Assembly (NCBI GenBank): GCA_002715965.1
Contig: PBAL01000087.1
Location: forward strand, 62,001 to 126,000
From: Verrucomicrobiales bacterium
GTDB taxonomy: Bacteria > Verrucomicrobiota > Verrucomicrobiia > Limisphaerales > JAYPXF01
Length of the DNA stretch: 64,000 nucleotides
Direction of reading: 5' to 3'
Position numbers and translations under genes: made by a program. Position 1 is the stretch's first letter. Each line of letters begins with the position of its first letter. Below, piece by piece: positions 35,992 to 45,793 of the stretch. Below the pieces are notes generated by a model that saw only the letters and a list, made by a program, of their open reading frames with translations, did not search any database and was not told the origin of the DNA.

Positions 35992-37536
35992 ATGCCTGCG
36001 GGCGAAGACATAGAAGAATCAGAACTCTTGGACCAATTGCGTTCGGCGACGGAGTTGCTCGAATCTGTGGCCGCCAATCGCGCGCTTCTGCACAAGCTTC
36101 CCTTGGACGAACGTCGCCGATTGCTGACTGCTGCTGGTGATATCTACTGCCCGGACGTCAAGCAGCGTCGGCGGCTGCAGAAGGCAAAGCACAAGGAGCG
36201 CAAGAAAGCGAAACTGGCGAAGGTCGAGGAGGTATTGAATGAAACCGGTATTCGCGAACTGCGCCGCAAGCCGGTCTTCACCTCCCCGAATGTCTATCCT
36301 CCAAAGGACTTTGAGCAGCGTGAGGTGGAAGATCCCGAGTTTCGCGAAGTGCTTGAGCCGCAGAATTGTTACATCTGCAAGCAGGACTATCAGCAGGTTC
36401 ATCATTTTTACGATCAGCTTTGTCCGGGCTGCGCCAAACTGAACTATTTCAAGCGTAGCGAATTGGCTGACCTGAAGGGCAGGGTGGCCTTGCTCACAGG
36501 GGGACGTGTGAAGATCGGTTACCAATCGGGCATCAAGCTACTTCGATCCGGCGTGAGCCTGATCGTCACGACGCGGTTTCCGCGCGATTGCGCCGCGCGT
36601 TATGCTCAGGAACCGGACTTCGAGGCATGGGGTGATCGGCTTGAGGTGTTCGGCTTGGATCTGCGGCACACACCAAGTGTCGAGGCGTTTACGCGCCATC
36701 TGCTCACCACGCGCGAGCGACTGGACTTCATCGTCTCCAATGCCTGCCAGACCGTGCGTCGTCCCCCAGATTTCTATCGCCACATGATGGAACAAGAAGC
36801 TGCGGCTTTGACAGAGTTGCGTGCTGAATTGCAACCATTGCTCGGCGGTTACGAGGGCCTTCGCGGATACAATCTCCTTCCGGAAGGCGAGGCTGCCCTC
36901 GTCGAACGCAAGGAATCCGCCATTGCCGGCCTGACGCATGCCGCCGAACTTTCTCAAGCGCCCTTGCTTCCCGAGGAGCTCAAGGCGCAGCAGGATCTCT
37001 TTCCCGAAGGTCGACTCGATCAGGATCTTCAACAGGTTGATCTACGCGAACGAAACAGTTGGCGCCTGATGCTCGCGGAAATTTCATCAGTGGAATTGTT
37101 GGAGACTCAATTGGTGAACGCCGTTGCTCCTTTCGTCCTCAATGCTCGGTTAAAGCCACTCTTGATGGCGGGACCGGAACGCGACCGCCACATCGTCAAC
37201 GTTTCTGCAGTGGAGGGTCAGTTCTATCGGAAGTTCAAGACCACCCGGCATCCGCATACGAACATGGCCAAAGCCGCCTTGAACATGATGACGCGGACCT
37301 CAGCTGCGGAGTATCAGGCAGATGGGATTCACATGAACAGCGTGGACACCGGCTGGGTGACCGACGAAGACCCAGTGCAGATTGCCGAGCGCAAGCAGAG
37401 CGAGCATCGTTTTCATCCGCCATTAGACATAGTTGATGGCGCAGCGCGCATCGTCGATCCGATCATTGACGGCTTCAACACCGGCAAGCACATCTGGGGG
37501 CAGTTCCTGAAAGATTACCAACCAACGGACTGGTAA
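35992..37536 (+). CDS. Zinc-ribbon SDR oxidoreductase lacking the catalytic tyrosine
   Basis: 514 residues. A charged helical N-terminus is followed by a four-cysteine zinc ribbon (Cys126, 129, 144, 147: CYIC and CPGC) and a short-chain dehydrogenase domain from about 160. Its nucleotide loop reads TGGRVKIG (169-176), the NAG-like motif is SNACQT, and the catalytic Ser is in NVSAVEG (Ser405). The usual YxxxK is HTNMAKAAL, so Thr423 replaces Tyr and Lys427 is kept. A 90-residue insertion lies between about 265 and 360. Activity may be altered or lost. Alone after the FG-GAP gene (49 bp). Confidence 0.85.
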   Translation: MPAGEDIEESELLDQLRSATELLESVAANRALLHKLPLDERRRLLTAAGDIYCPDVKQRRRLQKAKHKERKKAKLAKVEEVLNETGIRELRRKPVFTSPNVYPPKDFEQREVEDPEFREVLEPQNCYICKQDYQQVHHFYDQLCPGCAKLNYFKRSELADLKGRVALLTGGRVKIGYQSGIKLLRSGVSLIVTTRFPRDCAARYAQEPDFEAWGDRLEVFGLDLRHTPSVEAFTRHLLTTRERLDFIVSNACQTVRRPPDFYRHMMEQEAAALTELRAELQPLLGGYEGLRGYNLLPEGEAALVERKESAIAGLTHAAELSQAPLLPEELKAQQDLFPEGRLDQDLQQVDLRERNSWRLMLAEISSVELLETQLVNAVAPFVLNARLKPLLMAGPERDRHIVNVSAVEGQFYRKFKTTRHPHTNMAKAALNMMTRTSAAEYQADGIHMNSVDTGWVTDEDPVQIAERKQSEHRFHPPLDIVDGAARIVDPIIDGFNTGKHIWGQFLKDYQPTDW

Positions 37537-37602
37537 TCCGTTTGCGATATTTGAGCGGAGAATTTGCGCGAACCTCGTATCCGCCTCGCGCGAATTGCGC
37601 GC

Positions 37603-37722
37603 TCAATCCACGGCGCCCAGCAGCCTGAGGATGTTGTAGAACACGAATGCCAACCCCATTACGAACCCAAGGAACGCGACAAGTGGTGCGGCCCAATCGA
37701 TGAATGCGGTCAGCGTTTTCAT
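37603..37722 (-). CDS. Small membrane protein, 39 residues
   Basis: A short open frame, ATG at 37722, that encodes MKTLTAFIDW and then a single hydrophobic helix (PLVAFLGFVMGLAFVFYNIL) with a short tail. It is antisense to neither neighbour and fills the gap before aroA. Codon use looks coding but no homologue is visible from memory; other small proteins of this type occur near 49.1 kb. Confidence 0.5.
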   Translation of the reverse strand: MKTLTAFIDWAAPLVAFLGFVMGLAFVFYNILRLLGAVD

Positions 37723-37854
37723 GCCTACTTTTGAGCATTGGTGATACCATTGGCCCCGGCCGGTGCCTGGGGGCATGCCCCTACGGAGTTTCGTTGGATA
37801 GGGTTTGACGCAACGTTACGAACAAGGAAACCTCCCGGCCCGCGCCTGCCGGAC

Positions 37855-39159
37855 ATGAGCCTGCCTGAATTGATTGAGATAATGCCCCTGAAAACGCCGG
37901 TTTCGGCGCGAATCACTGTGCCCGGTTCGAAGAGCATTACCAATCGCGCGCTGGTCCTTGCCGCACTTGCAGATGGGGTGGTTACCCTGGAAGGTGCACT
38001 CTGGAGCGAAGACACGGAGGTGATGGTGAACTGCCTTCGCACGCTTGGATTTGAAATCAAAGTTGAGAAAGACCCGGCTGAAGCGGGGAATCGAACCATC
38101 GTTGTTACGGGACTTTGCGGGATAATCCCCAACGCCGGAACGATCGAAGAACCAGTTGAACTCTTTGTAGGAAATGCCGGAACAGCCGCCCGATTTCTGA
38201 GTGCGTTTGTGTGTCTGGGGCATGGTTTCTATCGATTGCATGGAATCGATAGAATGCATGAACGTCCGCAGGCCTCGCTTTTTGAATCGTTGCGTGAACT
38301 GGGTTACCGCGTTGATTCCGCAAACGACAAACTCCCCGTCGTCATTCACGGGACGGGGACTCGTTCGACCAGTTGTTCTGTGAGGATTGATCAGAGTTCG
38401 CAATTCGCCTCTGCGCTTCTGCTCTCAGCCAGTCGCGGAAACTGGGACGTCAACATCAGCGAATACAACCCGGAGCAGGCTCCTTACGTCATCATGACTG
38501 AGGAACTGATCGAATCGTTTCCGTCGAAGGGTGGAACCTTCGTCATCGAACCGGATACCTCCTCGGCAAGCTACTTTGTTGGAACGAACGCGATCTTCAC
38601 TGACTTCGAGCCGGGCGCCGACACGATGATCGACGTCAATCACTGGCCCAAGACGATGTGGCAGATCGATACTGCCTTTCCCCGGTTTATGGAAATCGAT
38701 GATGCGAAACCCGCGAGATTCTCCCGGGCAACCGATTTGGGCGACAGCATCATGACCGGAATTGCCCTCGCTCCGCTTTTCCCCGCAAAAAGTTTCTTCG
38801 AAGATCTGGGCCGATTGCGGGTGCAGGAGTGCGAGCGTGTGGAGGCACTACGGACGGAATTGACCAAATGTGGGGCCAAAGTTGTGGAGCAGGGAGATAC
38901 TTTAACAATAGAGTCCAACGCGAATGAGCTTCAGGGTGCAGAGATTGATACCTACAACGACCATCGAATGGCCATGTGCTTTGCCGTTCTCGGCTTGAAA
39001 GTTCCGGGAATGAAAATCAAGAATCCCGCCTGCGTTAAGAAGACGTTTCCGAACTTCTTTCAAAAACTTGCCGCTGCGCCTCCCGATGGATTGGGCGTGG
39101 AGATCCGGGACGGGGCGACCGGCGAACGGCTTTCGCACGACGAACTTTTTGCGGAATAG
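37855..39159 (+). CDS. aroA: 3-phosphoshikimate 1-carboxyvinyltransferase (EPSP synthase)
   Basis: Transfers the enolpyruvyl group from PEP to shikimate-3-phosphate in aromatic amino acid synthesis. The start at 37855 gives 434 residues; an upstream frame to 37738 is repeat-like DNA. Signatures are PGSKSITNRAL near 20-30, GNAGTAARFL, and LHGIDRMHERPQ in the DGxxRMxxRP position, with the C-terminal IDTYNDHRMAM. It heads an aroA-cmk-plsC cluster, a common bacterial arrangement. Confidence 0.96.
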   Translation: MSLPELIEIMPLKTPVSARITVPGSKSITNRALVLAALADGVVTLEGALWSEDTEVMVNCLRTLGFEIKVEKDPAEAGNRTIVVTGLCGIIPNAGTIEEPVELFVGNAGTAARFLSAFVCLGHGFYRLHGIDRMHERPQASLFESLRELGYRVDSANDKLPVVIHGTGTRSTSCSVRIDQSSQFASALLLSASRGNWDVNISEYNPEQAPYVIMTEELIESFPSKGGTFVIEPDTSSASYFVGTNAIFTDFEPGADTMIDVNHWPKTMWQIDTAFPRFMEIDDAKPARFSRATDLGDSIMTGIALAPLFPAKSFFEDLGRLRVQECERVEALRTELTKCGAKVVEQGDTLTIESNANELQGAEIDTYNDHRMAMCFAVLGLKVPGMKIKNPACVKKTFPNFFQKLAAAPPDGLGVEIRDGATGERLSHDELFAE

Positions 39160-39209
39160 ATACGCAGTTGAAGCACGGCGGATGCATTCTGCCGGAACAC
39201 TAAATTGAT

Positions 39210-39863
39210 TTGGAAAACATTGTCATAGCAATTGATGGAACGAGCGCGAGTGGTAAGAGCACCACTTCACGCGCCTTGGCCAAGCGCCTCGAATACGTGT
39301 ATGTGGACACCGGTGCGATGTATCGCACGCTCGCGTGGTATTGCCTGAAGACCGGCGTGGATGTGAACAACGAGAAAGCGGTTGCCTCCACTTGTCGCAA
39401 GTGGAAGACCCGCCTCGCATGCATCGACAACCACGTTCAATTGTTGGTTGATGGTTACTTCCCCGAAAAAGAGATTCGAACCGAAGAAACCAGTGGTGCC
39501 GTTCCTCACGTGGCCGCTGTGCCAAAGGTCCGTGACTGGATGAAATCCACCCAGCGTGACTGCATCAAGTTTGGCAATCTCGTGATGGAAGGGCGCGATA
39601 TCGGCTCGAATATCTTTCCCGAAACGGATTTCAAGTTTTATCTCGATGCCTCGCTTTCCGTTCGCAGCAAACGTCGCGAAGCCGAAGGCGTGAACGAAAA
39701 CCTGGCCGCCCGTGACCAGCGGGACAGTCAACGCAAAGCCGCTCCCCTGATGGTCCCGCTTGGCGCCATCCCGATCGACAACTCCGACAAGACCATCGAC
39801 GAGGTCTGCGATTTTATCATCGAGAAAATGGAGGGGATCAGCGGTAAACCAGCCCTCGCATGA
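39210..39863 (+). CDS. cmk: Cytidylate kinase
   Basis: Phosphorylates CMP and dCMP. From TTG 39210 the protein has 217 residues, opening with IAIDGTSASGKSTTSRALA (P-loop) and continuing with YVDTGAMYR and GNLVMEGRDIGSNIFP, the CMP-binding signatures. The TTG start is uncommon but fixed by the glycine-rich strand that begins at residue 3. The stop overlaps the plsC ATG (ATGA at 39860), so the two genes are coupled. Confidence 0.96.
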   Translation: MENIVIAIDGTSASGKSTTSRALAKRLEYVYVDTGAMYRTLAWYCLKTGVDVNNEKAVASTCRKWKTRLACIDNHVQLLVDGYFPEKEIRTEETSGAVPHVAAVPKVRDWMKSTQRDCIKFGNLVMEGRDIGSNIFPETDFKFYLDASLSVRSKRREAEGVNENLAARDQRDSQRKAAPLMVPLGAIPIDNSDKTIDEVCDFIIEKMEGISGKPALA

Positions 39864-40492
39864 CGCTGGTCTATTGGCTTACCTGGTCCACCTGTCGGCT
39901 CATCTTCGGCATTTATTTCCGCTGGTGCGTTCACAATCCCGAACGCGTGCCCGTTGAAGGCCCCGTCATCCTCGCCTCCAACCACGCCAGCTTCCTCGAT
40001 CCGCCACTCGTCGGTTCGGGTATCCCGCGTCCGATCAATTACCTCGCCCGCGAATCCCTCTTCAGAGTCCCGATCTTCGGTGCCTACATCCGAGCACTGA
40101 ATTCCGTTCCGGTTGATCGCGATGGTGCCGGTGCCAAGGGATTGAAGATGATCCTCGATCGTCTGTTGAAGGGTGGGGGAATTATCCTGTTCCCGGAAGG
40201 CACACGCACGACCGATGGCGAACTCCAGCCCGCCCGGTCTGGAGTGGGTCTCACCGTTATCAAGTCCGACGCTCCGGTTGTTCCCGTCCGTGTCTCCGGC
40301 ACCTTCCGGGCATGGAATCGAAAAATGATCATCCCGCGTCCGCGCCGTATTCAGGTCGCCTACGGGCACGTCATGGAGTTCGGGGAACTTCGCGAAGAGG
40401 CCAAAACCTGTGGCAAGAAACGGCTCAAGGAAATCTACCAGGAAATTGCCGATCAACTCATGGAAGAGATCGGGAAGTTGGAGGGAGATTGA
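39860..40492 (+). CDS. plsC: 1-acyl-sn-glycerol-3-phosphate acyltransferase
   Basis: Adds the second acyl chain to lysophosphatidate at the membrane. 210 residues; the acyltransferase boxes are NHASFLDPP at 41-49 (HX4D) and FPEGTRT at 111-117, with an N-terminal hydrophobic helix. It overlaps cmk by 4 bp. The family also holds lysophospholipid-remodelling enzymes; PlsC is the best match by motif and context. A DUF1080 remnant follows. Confidence 0.92.
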   Translation: MTLVYWLTWSTCRLIFGIYFRWCVHNPERVPVEGPVILASNHASFLDPPLVGSGIPRPINYLARESLFRVPIFGAYIRALNSVPVDRDGAGAKGLKMILDRLLKGGGIILFPEGTRTTDGELQPARSGVGLTVIKSDAPVVPVRVSGTFRAWNRKMIIPRPRRIQVAYGHVMEFGELREEAKTCGKKRLKEIYQEIADQLMEEIGKLEGD

Positions 40493-40548
40493 GCAACTCA
40501 ATGGTGGCCACGTGTTATCGGAAGCCGCGCTGAACCAGTACAGTATTT

Positions 40549-40924
40549 GGTTACCAGGCCGAAGTGGCCGACCAGACGAAGATGGGTTTGTGGCATCATT
40601 CGCTCCTTCCCAAGAATCATGAGCGAAAGAAGGAACGCCACCTGATGGCCACTGCGGGACAAGTCGCGACCATCGCCGAAGACGGTGAAGCAGGTCGCCG
40701 ATCCGAAGGACGTTAAGGCGATGTTCAAGAATCACGAATGGAACACCATGGAGATCATCGCGAAGGGACCGAAGTTCGTTCACAAGGTGAATGGTGTAAT
40801 GTTTGCCACGGTGGTCGATCAGGACAAGAAGATGAGCCGGAAGAAGGGATTCATCGCACTGCAAGACCACGGCAAGGGATGCATCGTGGCGTTCCGGAAT
40901 ATTCGTCTGAAGAAATTGAAGTGA
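40549..40924 (+). pseudogene. DUF1080 (3-keto-disaccharide hydrolase family) C-terminal remnant
   Basis: From 40549 one frame reads GYQAEVADQTKMGLWHH and on to an AEDG stretch; at about 40680 the reading jumps by one frame to KQVADPKDVKAMFKNHEWNT and ends NIRLKKLK at 40924. Together they are the C-terminal half of a DUF1080 domain. The N-terminal half and any signal peptide are absent and the frame is broken. It lies between plsC and the convergent topB. Confidence 0.72.
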
Positions 40925-40930
40925 TTGGTC

Positions 40931-40954
40931 TGATCGGCCTGATCAGGCCGATCA
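40931..40954. terminator. 24-bp perfect palindrome overlapping the topB stop codon
   Basis: TGATCGGCCTGA (40931-40942) followed by its exact complement TCAGGCCGATCA (40943-40954). It lies between converging reading frames and includes the topB TGA. No T tract follows, so intrinsic termination is uncertain; a bidirectional hairpin is the simplest reading. Confidence 0.5.
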
Positions 40955-43747
40955 CTCTTCAGAATCCGGAAACTCGAAAACGCTCTTGCCTTGGTCGTCC
41001 ATGACGAGGGCAGCGGAGAAGGGCTTGCCGGCTTTCGAGATAAAATTCTCCAATACCGGGGTGCGGCCTTCAGTCAGGAGAGCGGTCATTTCTTCCTTCG
41101 TGATCTTGCGCTGGCAGATTTCTCGTCCGCTCTTGAATTTACACTTCCGTTTCTCCGCCTGAGTGCGTTCGCAGAGGTATTGGTCTTCACTAATGTAGAC
41201 CTTGCTCTTGCAACGCGGACAGGTGCCGATCGTTTCCAATCCGCTCAGATCGACCGGCTTGGCTGGTTCTCGGGAATATTTCTTCTTGGCTGCCTTTGGA
41301 TCGCGCTTCTCGAATTCGAACCCGACCTTGCCCTTGTCATCGAGCACGAGATGGGCCTTGAAGGGGCGGCCGTTGCGCTTGGAAATGAACTTCTCGAACA
41401 GATCGGTCTTGCCGTCGGTGAGGAGTTTCTTCATCTGCTCGGGTTCGATCACCTGTTGCAGGATGATCTTGCCGGAGCGGAAGCTGCACTTCTTTTTCGC
41501 GTCGCCGACTGAATTTTCACAGACGTAGTTGTTCGTGTTGGTGAACACATTGCCCTGGCAAATCGGACACTTGCCCAAGGGTTCCTGGCCGGTGAAATCG
41601 ACCGGTTCGTCCTTCTTGTCGTCGTCGCCGAAATCGAACTCGGCTTTGCACTCACTGGTAAACTTGATTGCTGCGTTGAAGGGGCGACCCATCTTGCTGC
41701 GAAATCCCTGGAGCGGACCGATGACTTTCTTGGTGATCAGTTCCTCAATCTCCTCGGACTCGAACTGGCGGCCGGCAACGATCTTCCAAAGCGAGAAATC
41801 GCACGAACTGCTGGAGCATTGAAACTTCTTGTAGGTTTCCTTGATGACAGATCCGCACTTGGGGCAGGGGACCTTCAGTTTGCCAAAGTCGCCGGGGATG
41901 GTGTCGTCCTCAAACTCCTTTGCCTTCTGCACCATGTGATCGGTGATGCCGGCAATCTGCGCCATGAATTCCGGGCGGCTGAGTTCGCCACGCTGAATCT
42001 GGTTCAGTTTAAACTCCCAGTCGCCGGTCAGTTCCGGTTTGGTCAAGGTCTCCACGCCGAGTCCGCGGAGGAGGGCCATAAGACCGAATGCCTTGGCCAT
42101 GGGAATGAGTTCTTTCTGGTCGCGAACGAGGTATTTTTCCCGAAGCAGGTTTTCAATGATCGACGCGCGAGTCGCCGGTGTGCCCAACCCCTTTTCGGCC
42201 ATGGCCGTACGAAGTTCATCATCGGATACGAGCTTTCCGGCACCTTCCATTGCGGAGAGAAGGGTGGCTTCCGTGAAGCGCGCCGGTGGCTTGGTCACAT
42301 TGTCCTGCACTACGACTTCCTTGGCGTTGACCGTTTCGCCCTGTTTGACCGGCGTCAGGTTTTCGGAATCGCCATTCCCGCCCTTGCCGTAGACCGCCTG
42401 CCAGCCCGGCTTGACGAGGACCTTGCCGTCGGTCCTGAACGATTCGCCTTCGACCCGCGTGATGCGGGTGGTGACTTCAAACTCAGCTGAAGGGTAAAAG
42501 ACAGCGAGGAAGCGACGCACGACCATGTCGTACAGCTTCTGCTCAATCTCCTTCAGCTTCTTCGGTTTCTGAGTGGTGGGAATGATCGCAAAGTGATCGG
42601 AAATCTTGGCGTCGTTGAAGACACGCTTGTTTGGCTTCACCCAGCCGTTCTTCAGGATGTCGTCGGCAAAGTTCGCGTATTGGCCGTCCTGCATCACGCC
42701 GAGTGTCTTTTTCACCGTGTCCGGATAATCTTCGGGCAGCGCCCGGGAATCCGTTCTGGGATAGGTGAGCATCTTGTGGCGTTCGTAGAGCGCCTGGGCG
42801 ATTTGCAGCGTCTGTGTCGCGGAGAGTCCAAAGCGGGAGTTGGCTTCGCGCTGTAGACTTGTAAGATCGTACAATAATGGAGGCGCCTGCTTGCTGGGCT
42901 TGCTCTCCTCCGTGACTGTGCCGGGTTTGCCGATGCACTTGTCGCGGATTGCATCGGCATCCTTCCTCTCCCAGATGCGTTCGGCCCGGGCGTGTTGATC
43001 CTTTTCGCGGTTGGCTTTGCTAAAATCTTCGTTGAACCAACGACCGGCATATTCGCCGACCTCGGCTTTGAAGGTTCCGTGAACTTCCCAGTAGTCGCGC
43101 GGAACGAATTTTTTGATGAGCTCTTCCCGTTCAACCACGATCGAAAGCGTGGGCGTCTGAACGCGGCCAACCGTGGTAAGATGGAAACCGCCGGTCTTGG
43201 AATTGAAGGCGGTCATCGCCCGTGTGCCGTTGATGCCGACCAGCCAATCGGCTTCGGAACGGCACATCGCTGCGTCAGCCAGCGGCAGCATTGTCGAGTC
43301 CTCACGCAGATTGATAAAACCCTCGCGAATCGCGTTTTGCGTCATCGAACGCAGCCAGAGACGCTTGATTGGTTTCTTCGACTTGGTGTGCTGAACGATG
43401 TAACGAAAGATCAGTTCCCCTTCGCGGCCGGCGTCACAAGCGTTGATGATGCTGTCGACATCCTTTCGTTTGCAGAGGCGCGTCAGGAGCTTGAGCCGGG
43501 GGGCGGATTTCTCGATCGGCTTGAGGTCGAATCGATCGGGAATCACGGGCAGATGCTTGAATGTCCACTTGCCGCGCTTCACCTGAAACTTCTCGGGCTC
43601 GATCAGTTCGAGCAGGTGCCCCACGGCGGAGGAAACGACGAATTCATCGTTCTCGTAATAGTCCGCATGCTTCTTGAATCCACCCAGTGCGCGGGAAATG
43701 TCCCCGGCGACCGACGGCTTCTCAGCAATTATCAAGGCTTTACCCAT
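40952..43747 (-). CDS. topB: DNA topoisomerase III-like type IA topoisomerase
   Basis: 931 residues. The Toprim segment opens [17 protein letters not shown] and continues with [10 protein letters not shown] and [15 protein letters not shown]. The catalytic tyrosine is in [14 protein letters not shown]. The C-terminal third holds at least three cysteine-rich modules of the topoisomerase zinc-finger kind ([31 protein letters not shown]), each followed by a basic R/K-rich half. Relaxes or decatenates DNA by single-strand passage. Length and module number resemble verrucomicrobial and planctomycete TopB. Stands alone. Confidence 0.94.
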   Translation of the reverse strand: MGKALIIAEKPSVAGDISRALGGFKKHADYYENDEFVVSSAVGHLLELIEPEKFQVKRGKWTFKHLPVIPDRFDLKPIEKSAPRLKLLTRLCKRKDVDSIINACDAGREGELIFRYIVQHTKSKKPIKRLWLRSMTQNAIREGFINLREDSTMLPLADAAMCRSEADWLVGINGTRAMTAFNSKTGGFHLTTVGRVQTPTLSIVVEREELIKKFVPRDYWEVHGTFKAEVGEYAGRWFNEDFSKANREKDQHARAERIWERKDADAIRDKCIGKPGTVTEESKPSKQAPPLLYDLTSLQREANSRFGLSATQTLQIAQALYERHKMLTYPRTDSRALPEDYPDTVKKTLGVMQDGQYANFADDILKNGWVKPNKRVFNDAKISDHFAIIPTTQKPKKLKEIEQKLYDMVVRRFLAVFYPSAEFEVTTRITRVEGESFRTDGKVLVKPGWQAVYGKGGNGDSENLTPVKQGETVNAKEVVVQDNVTKPPARFTEATLLSAMEGAGKLVSDDELRTAMAEKGLGTPATRASIIENLLREKYLVRDQKELIPMAKAFGLMALLRGLGVETLTKPELTGDWEFKLNQIQRGELSRPEFMAQIAGITDHMVQKAKEFEDDTIPGDFGKLKVPCPKCGSVIKETYKKFQCSSSSCDFSLWKIVAGRQFESEEIEELITKKVIGPLQGFRSKMGRPFNAAIKFTSECKAEFDFGDDDKKDEPVDFTGQEPLGKCPICQGNVFTNTNNYVCENSVGDAKKKCSFRSGKIILQQVIEPEQMKKLLTDGKTDLFEKFISKRNGRPFKAHLVLDDKGKVGFEFEKRDPKAAKKKYSREPAKPVDLSGLETIGTCPRCKSKVYISEDQYLCERTQAEKRKCKFKSGREICQRKITKEEMTALLTEGRTPVLENFISKAGKPFSAALVMDDQGKSVFEFPDSEE

Positions 43748-43898
43748 GGCAGAGGCGAGCTTTTAGCCGCAACTTTCGAGGCGCGCAACAGGAACTTTTG
43801 AAAAATATTTTGCGATCGATTCGGTTGGAGGAACGACGAAAGGACACGAAAGGACACGAATAACGGTGCTCATGTTGGCTCGGATTCGCACGGTGAAT

Positions 43899-45314
43899 TC
43901 ACTTGGATTTGGAAGCTGCAGCGAGCCATCCGTCGGGTTGTTTGGTGGCGGTTCTCTGTGTCTGGGCAAACCAGTCCTTCAATTGTCGGGACATCCTCTT
44001 GACCTGTTGGGGATGTTTGGCGGAGAGGTTTGATTTCTCGCCGGGATCGGAACTCAGATTGTACAGCTCGAACTTTTCATTCTGAAAAGTCCCTGGCTTG
44101 GCCTTGTGATGCTGGACGATTAGTTTCCAGCTTCCATCGCGCATGGCTTCGGAGCGTCGCCCGCTGTTGCTCAGTGAAGCCCAGTAGAGCGGGCGCGGCT
44201 TGGTGCGTTCGCCACGCAGCATCACGCCGGAGAAATCGATGCCGTCCAAGGGGTTGCCGGAAGTCCTGGTTCCGGCGAGCGAAAGCAGTGTTGGCATGAC
44301 ATCGATGCTGATGAGTTGTTCGTCCGAAACCGTTCCGGGCTTGATCCGCCCCGGCCACATGGCGATCGCCGGCACTCGGTGACCTCCTTCGTAGACGGTG
44401 CCTTTCTTGCCCCGATACGTTGGGCTGCTGCTCGGACCTTCTGATGTGCCACCGTTGTCTGAAAAGAACAGGATGAAGGTGTCTCGTTCAATCCCGAGCT
44501 CGGCCAGAGTCTTGCGCAACATTCCGATTCCCTCGTCAATGGGCAAGGTCATCCCCTTCAACTTCTCGATCCGTTCTTCTTCGCTGTGTTCTCTCCATTT
44601 CCAACGGGACCACTTTTCCTCTGTGCGTCGAACGGGATCGCCTCGCACCTGTATCGGGTTGTGGACGGCGAGATGTGCAACATAGAGGCAGAAGGGCTTG
44701 TCGCCTTTGCCGTGTCTGCGAACGAAGTTGTCTGCATGGCGATTGATGAGATCAGTCGCGTATCCTTTCTCCGGTGTCTCCACTTTACCATGCCACCAAT
44801 CGTGCTTGTTGTGATCGCCGACGTGGCTGACGAAATCGATGTTGCCACTGTGGTAACCCACGAACTCATCGAAGCCGTGATTCTGTGGATGATAGTCGTC
44901 TGAGTTCACCGGATAGCCCTGGTGCCATTTGCCAACCATGCCAGTCACGTAACCGGCTTCTTTCAACACTTCTGCAAAGGTGGTTTCGGAGAGCTTGAGT
45001 CCCTTGCGGTGTTCTGGATGCGTCGAGTAAGGGTGGACGACCGCTTCGATGCCGGCGCGTTGTTGGTAGCGCCCCGTCAACAGTCCCGCGCGGGTTGGAG
45101 AGCAAACCGTTCCAGATGAATGGAAATCGGTGAAACGCATTCCCTCCCGCGCCATGCGATCGAGCTCGGGGGTCTTGAAGTAGGGATTGCCAAAACAACT
45201 CAAGCCCGCGTAACCCATGTCATCGACCATGACGACGATCAGGTTGGGACGCTTGTCGGCGGACGCGGCAGCAAGCAGCAACAGGGAAGCGATCAATGTC
45301 AGGCAACGATTCAT
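43899..45314 (-). CDS. Exported sulfatase
   Basis: 471 residues from ATG 45314 (an upstream ATG at 45365 adds a non-signal segment). A signal peptide (MNRCLTLIASLLLLAAASA) is followed by RPNLIVVMVDDMGY, the metal Asp pair. The formylglycine site is VCSPTRAGLLTGRYQQRAG (Cys71 to Arg75). Later motifs include GKWHQGYP and FFSDNGGTSEGPSSS. It resembles arylsulfatase A-like enzymes that cleave polysaccharide sulfates. Needs a formylglycine maturase elsewhere. It is isolated, with a 6S-like RNA gene upstream. Confidence 0.93.
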   Translation of the reverse strand: MNRCLTLIASLLLLAAASADKRPNLIVVMVDDMGYAGLSCFGNPYFKTPELDRMAREGMRFTDFHSSGTVCSPTRAGLLTGRYQQRAGIEAVVHPYSTHPEHRKGLKLSETTFAEVLKEAGYVTGMVGKWHQGYPVNSDDYHPQNHGFDEFVGYHSGNIDFVSHVGDHNKHDWWHGKVETPEKGYATDLINRHADNFVRRHGKGDKPFCLYVAHLAVHNPIQVRGDPVRRTEEKWSRWKWREHSEEERIEKLKGMTLPIDEGIGMLRKTLAELGIERDTFILFFSDNGGTSEGPSSSPTYRGKKGTVYEGGHRVPAIAMWPGRIKPGTVSDEQLISIDVMPTLLSLAGTRTSGNPLDGIDFSGVMLRGERTKPRPLYWASLSNSGRRSEAMRDGSWKLIVQHHKAKPGTFQNEKFELYNLSSDPGEKSNLSAKHPQQVKRMSRQLKDWFAQTQRTATKQPDGWLAAASKSK

Positions 45315-45490
45315 GACAGCGAACGCATCTGCTTCGCGAACCAAATGCAAGCACAAAGCGCCCAAGCAATGTTTCTGCCTTCTGGGGCGTTGTGGAACTT
45401 TTTCGACAAATGACTTGAGGAAGAATTGGGATGAAGAATAGTTCTCCCGTCATCCGGCAATGCGCCGTTGCTCTTTCGAAATTTTAGCCC

Positions 45491-45662
45491 TAGCCCGTGC
45501 GTGATTGCGACACACTCCCTGAACCGTAGTTATCTAAAAGGGGTCTTGACTTCGGTGATGGCCGTCAGGCCTTCACTGGAAGGCGTAAGCCACCGATTGG
45601 ACCCCACCTGGTTTCCTTGACGTTCAAGGGACCCGTCACAACACGGCGATGCCGGGGCTAAT
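45491..45662 (+). ncRNA. ssrS: Probable 6S RNA
   Basis: About 170 nt before a strong terminator. The 5' segment CTCCCTGAACCG and the 3' segment GTTCAAGGGA match the conserved pairing that flanks the 6S central bubble, an apical stem closes with GGGGTC (45540-45545) against GACCCC (45600-45605), and TAGCCC (45491) can pair with GGGCTA near 45655-45660. The overall plan (closing stem, open bubble, long apical stem) is the one RNA polymerase binds as a promoter mimic. No open frame competes. Ends are approximate. Confidence 0.7.
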
Positions 45663-45668
45663 TCTTTC

Positions 45669-45698
45669 AGCCCATCCGTTCATCGGGTGGGCTTTTTT
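45669..45698 (+). terminator. Intrinsic terminator of the 6S-like RNA
   Basis: A 9-bp stem AGCCCATCC/GGGTGGGCT (one G-T pair) with a 7-base loop, followed by six Ts at 45693-45698. It lies 9 bases after the proposed RNA. Confidence 0.88.
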
Positions 45699-45745
45699 CA
45701 TTTGGCTTGGGTTGTGTGTGTGGGGGCGTCCACGTTCATGATCGC

Positions 45746-45782
45746 AGGTCTCCATTCTTCTTCGGGAGGCCGCTCCACAACG
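45746..45782. repeat. Degenerate type A repeat copy
   Basis: Contains CAGGTCTCC and GGGAGGCCGCTCCACAAC, the same pieces as the right arm of the 31923-32031 element. It sits between the RNA terminator and the PIG-L gene. Confidence 0.55.
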
Positions 45783-45793
45783 TGGATTCGCTG

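Noticed and set aside
43841-43860. Tandem AGGACACGAA repeat
   Set aside because: Only two units and no spacer pattern, so not a CRISPR or satellite.
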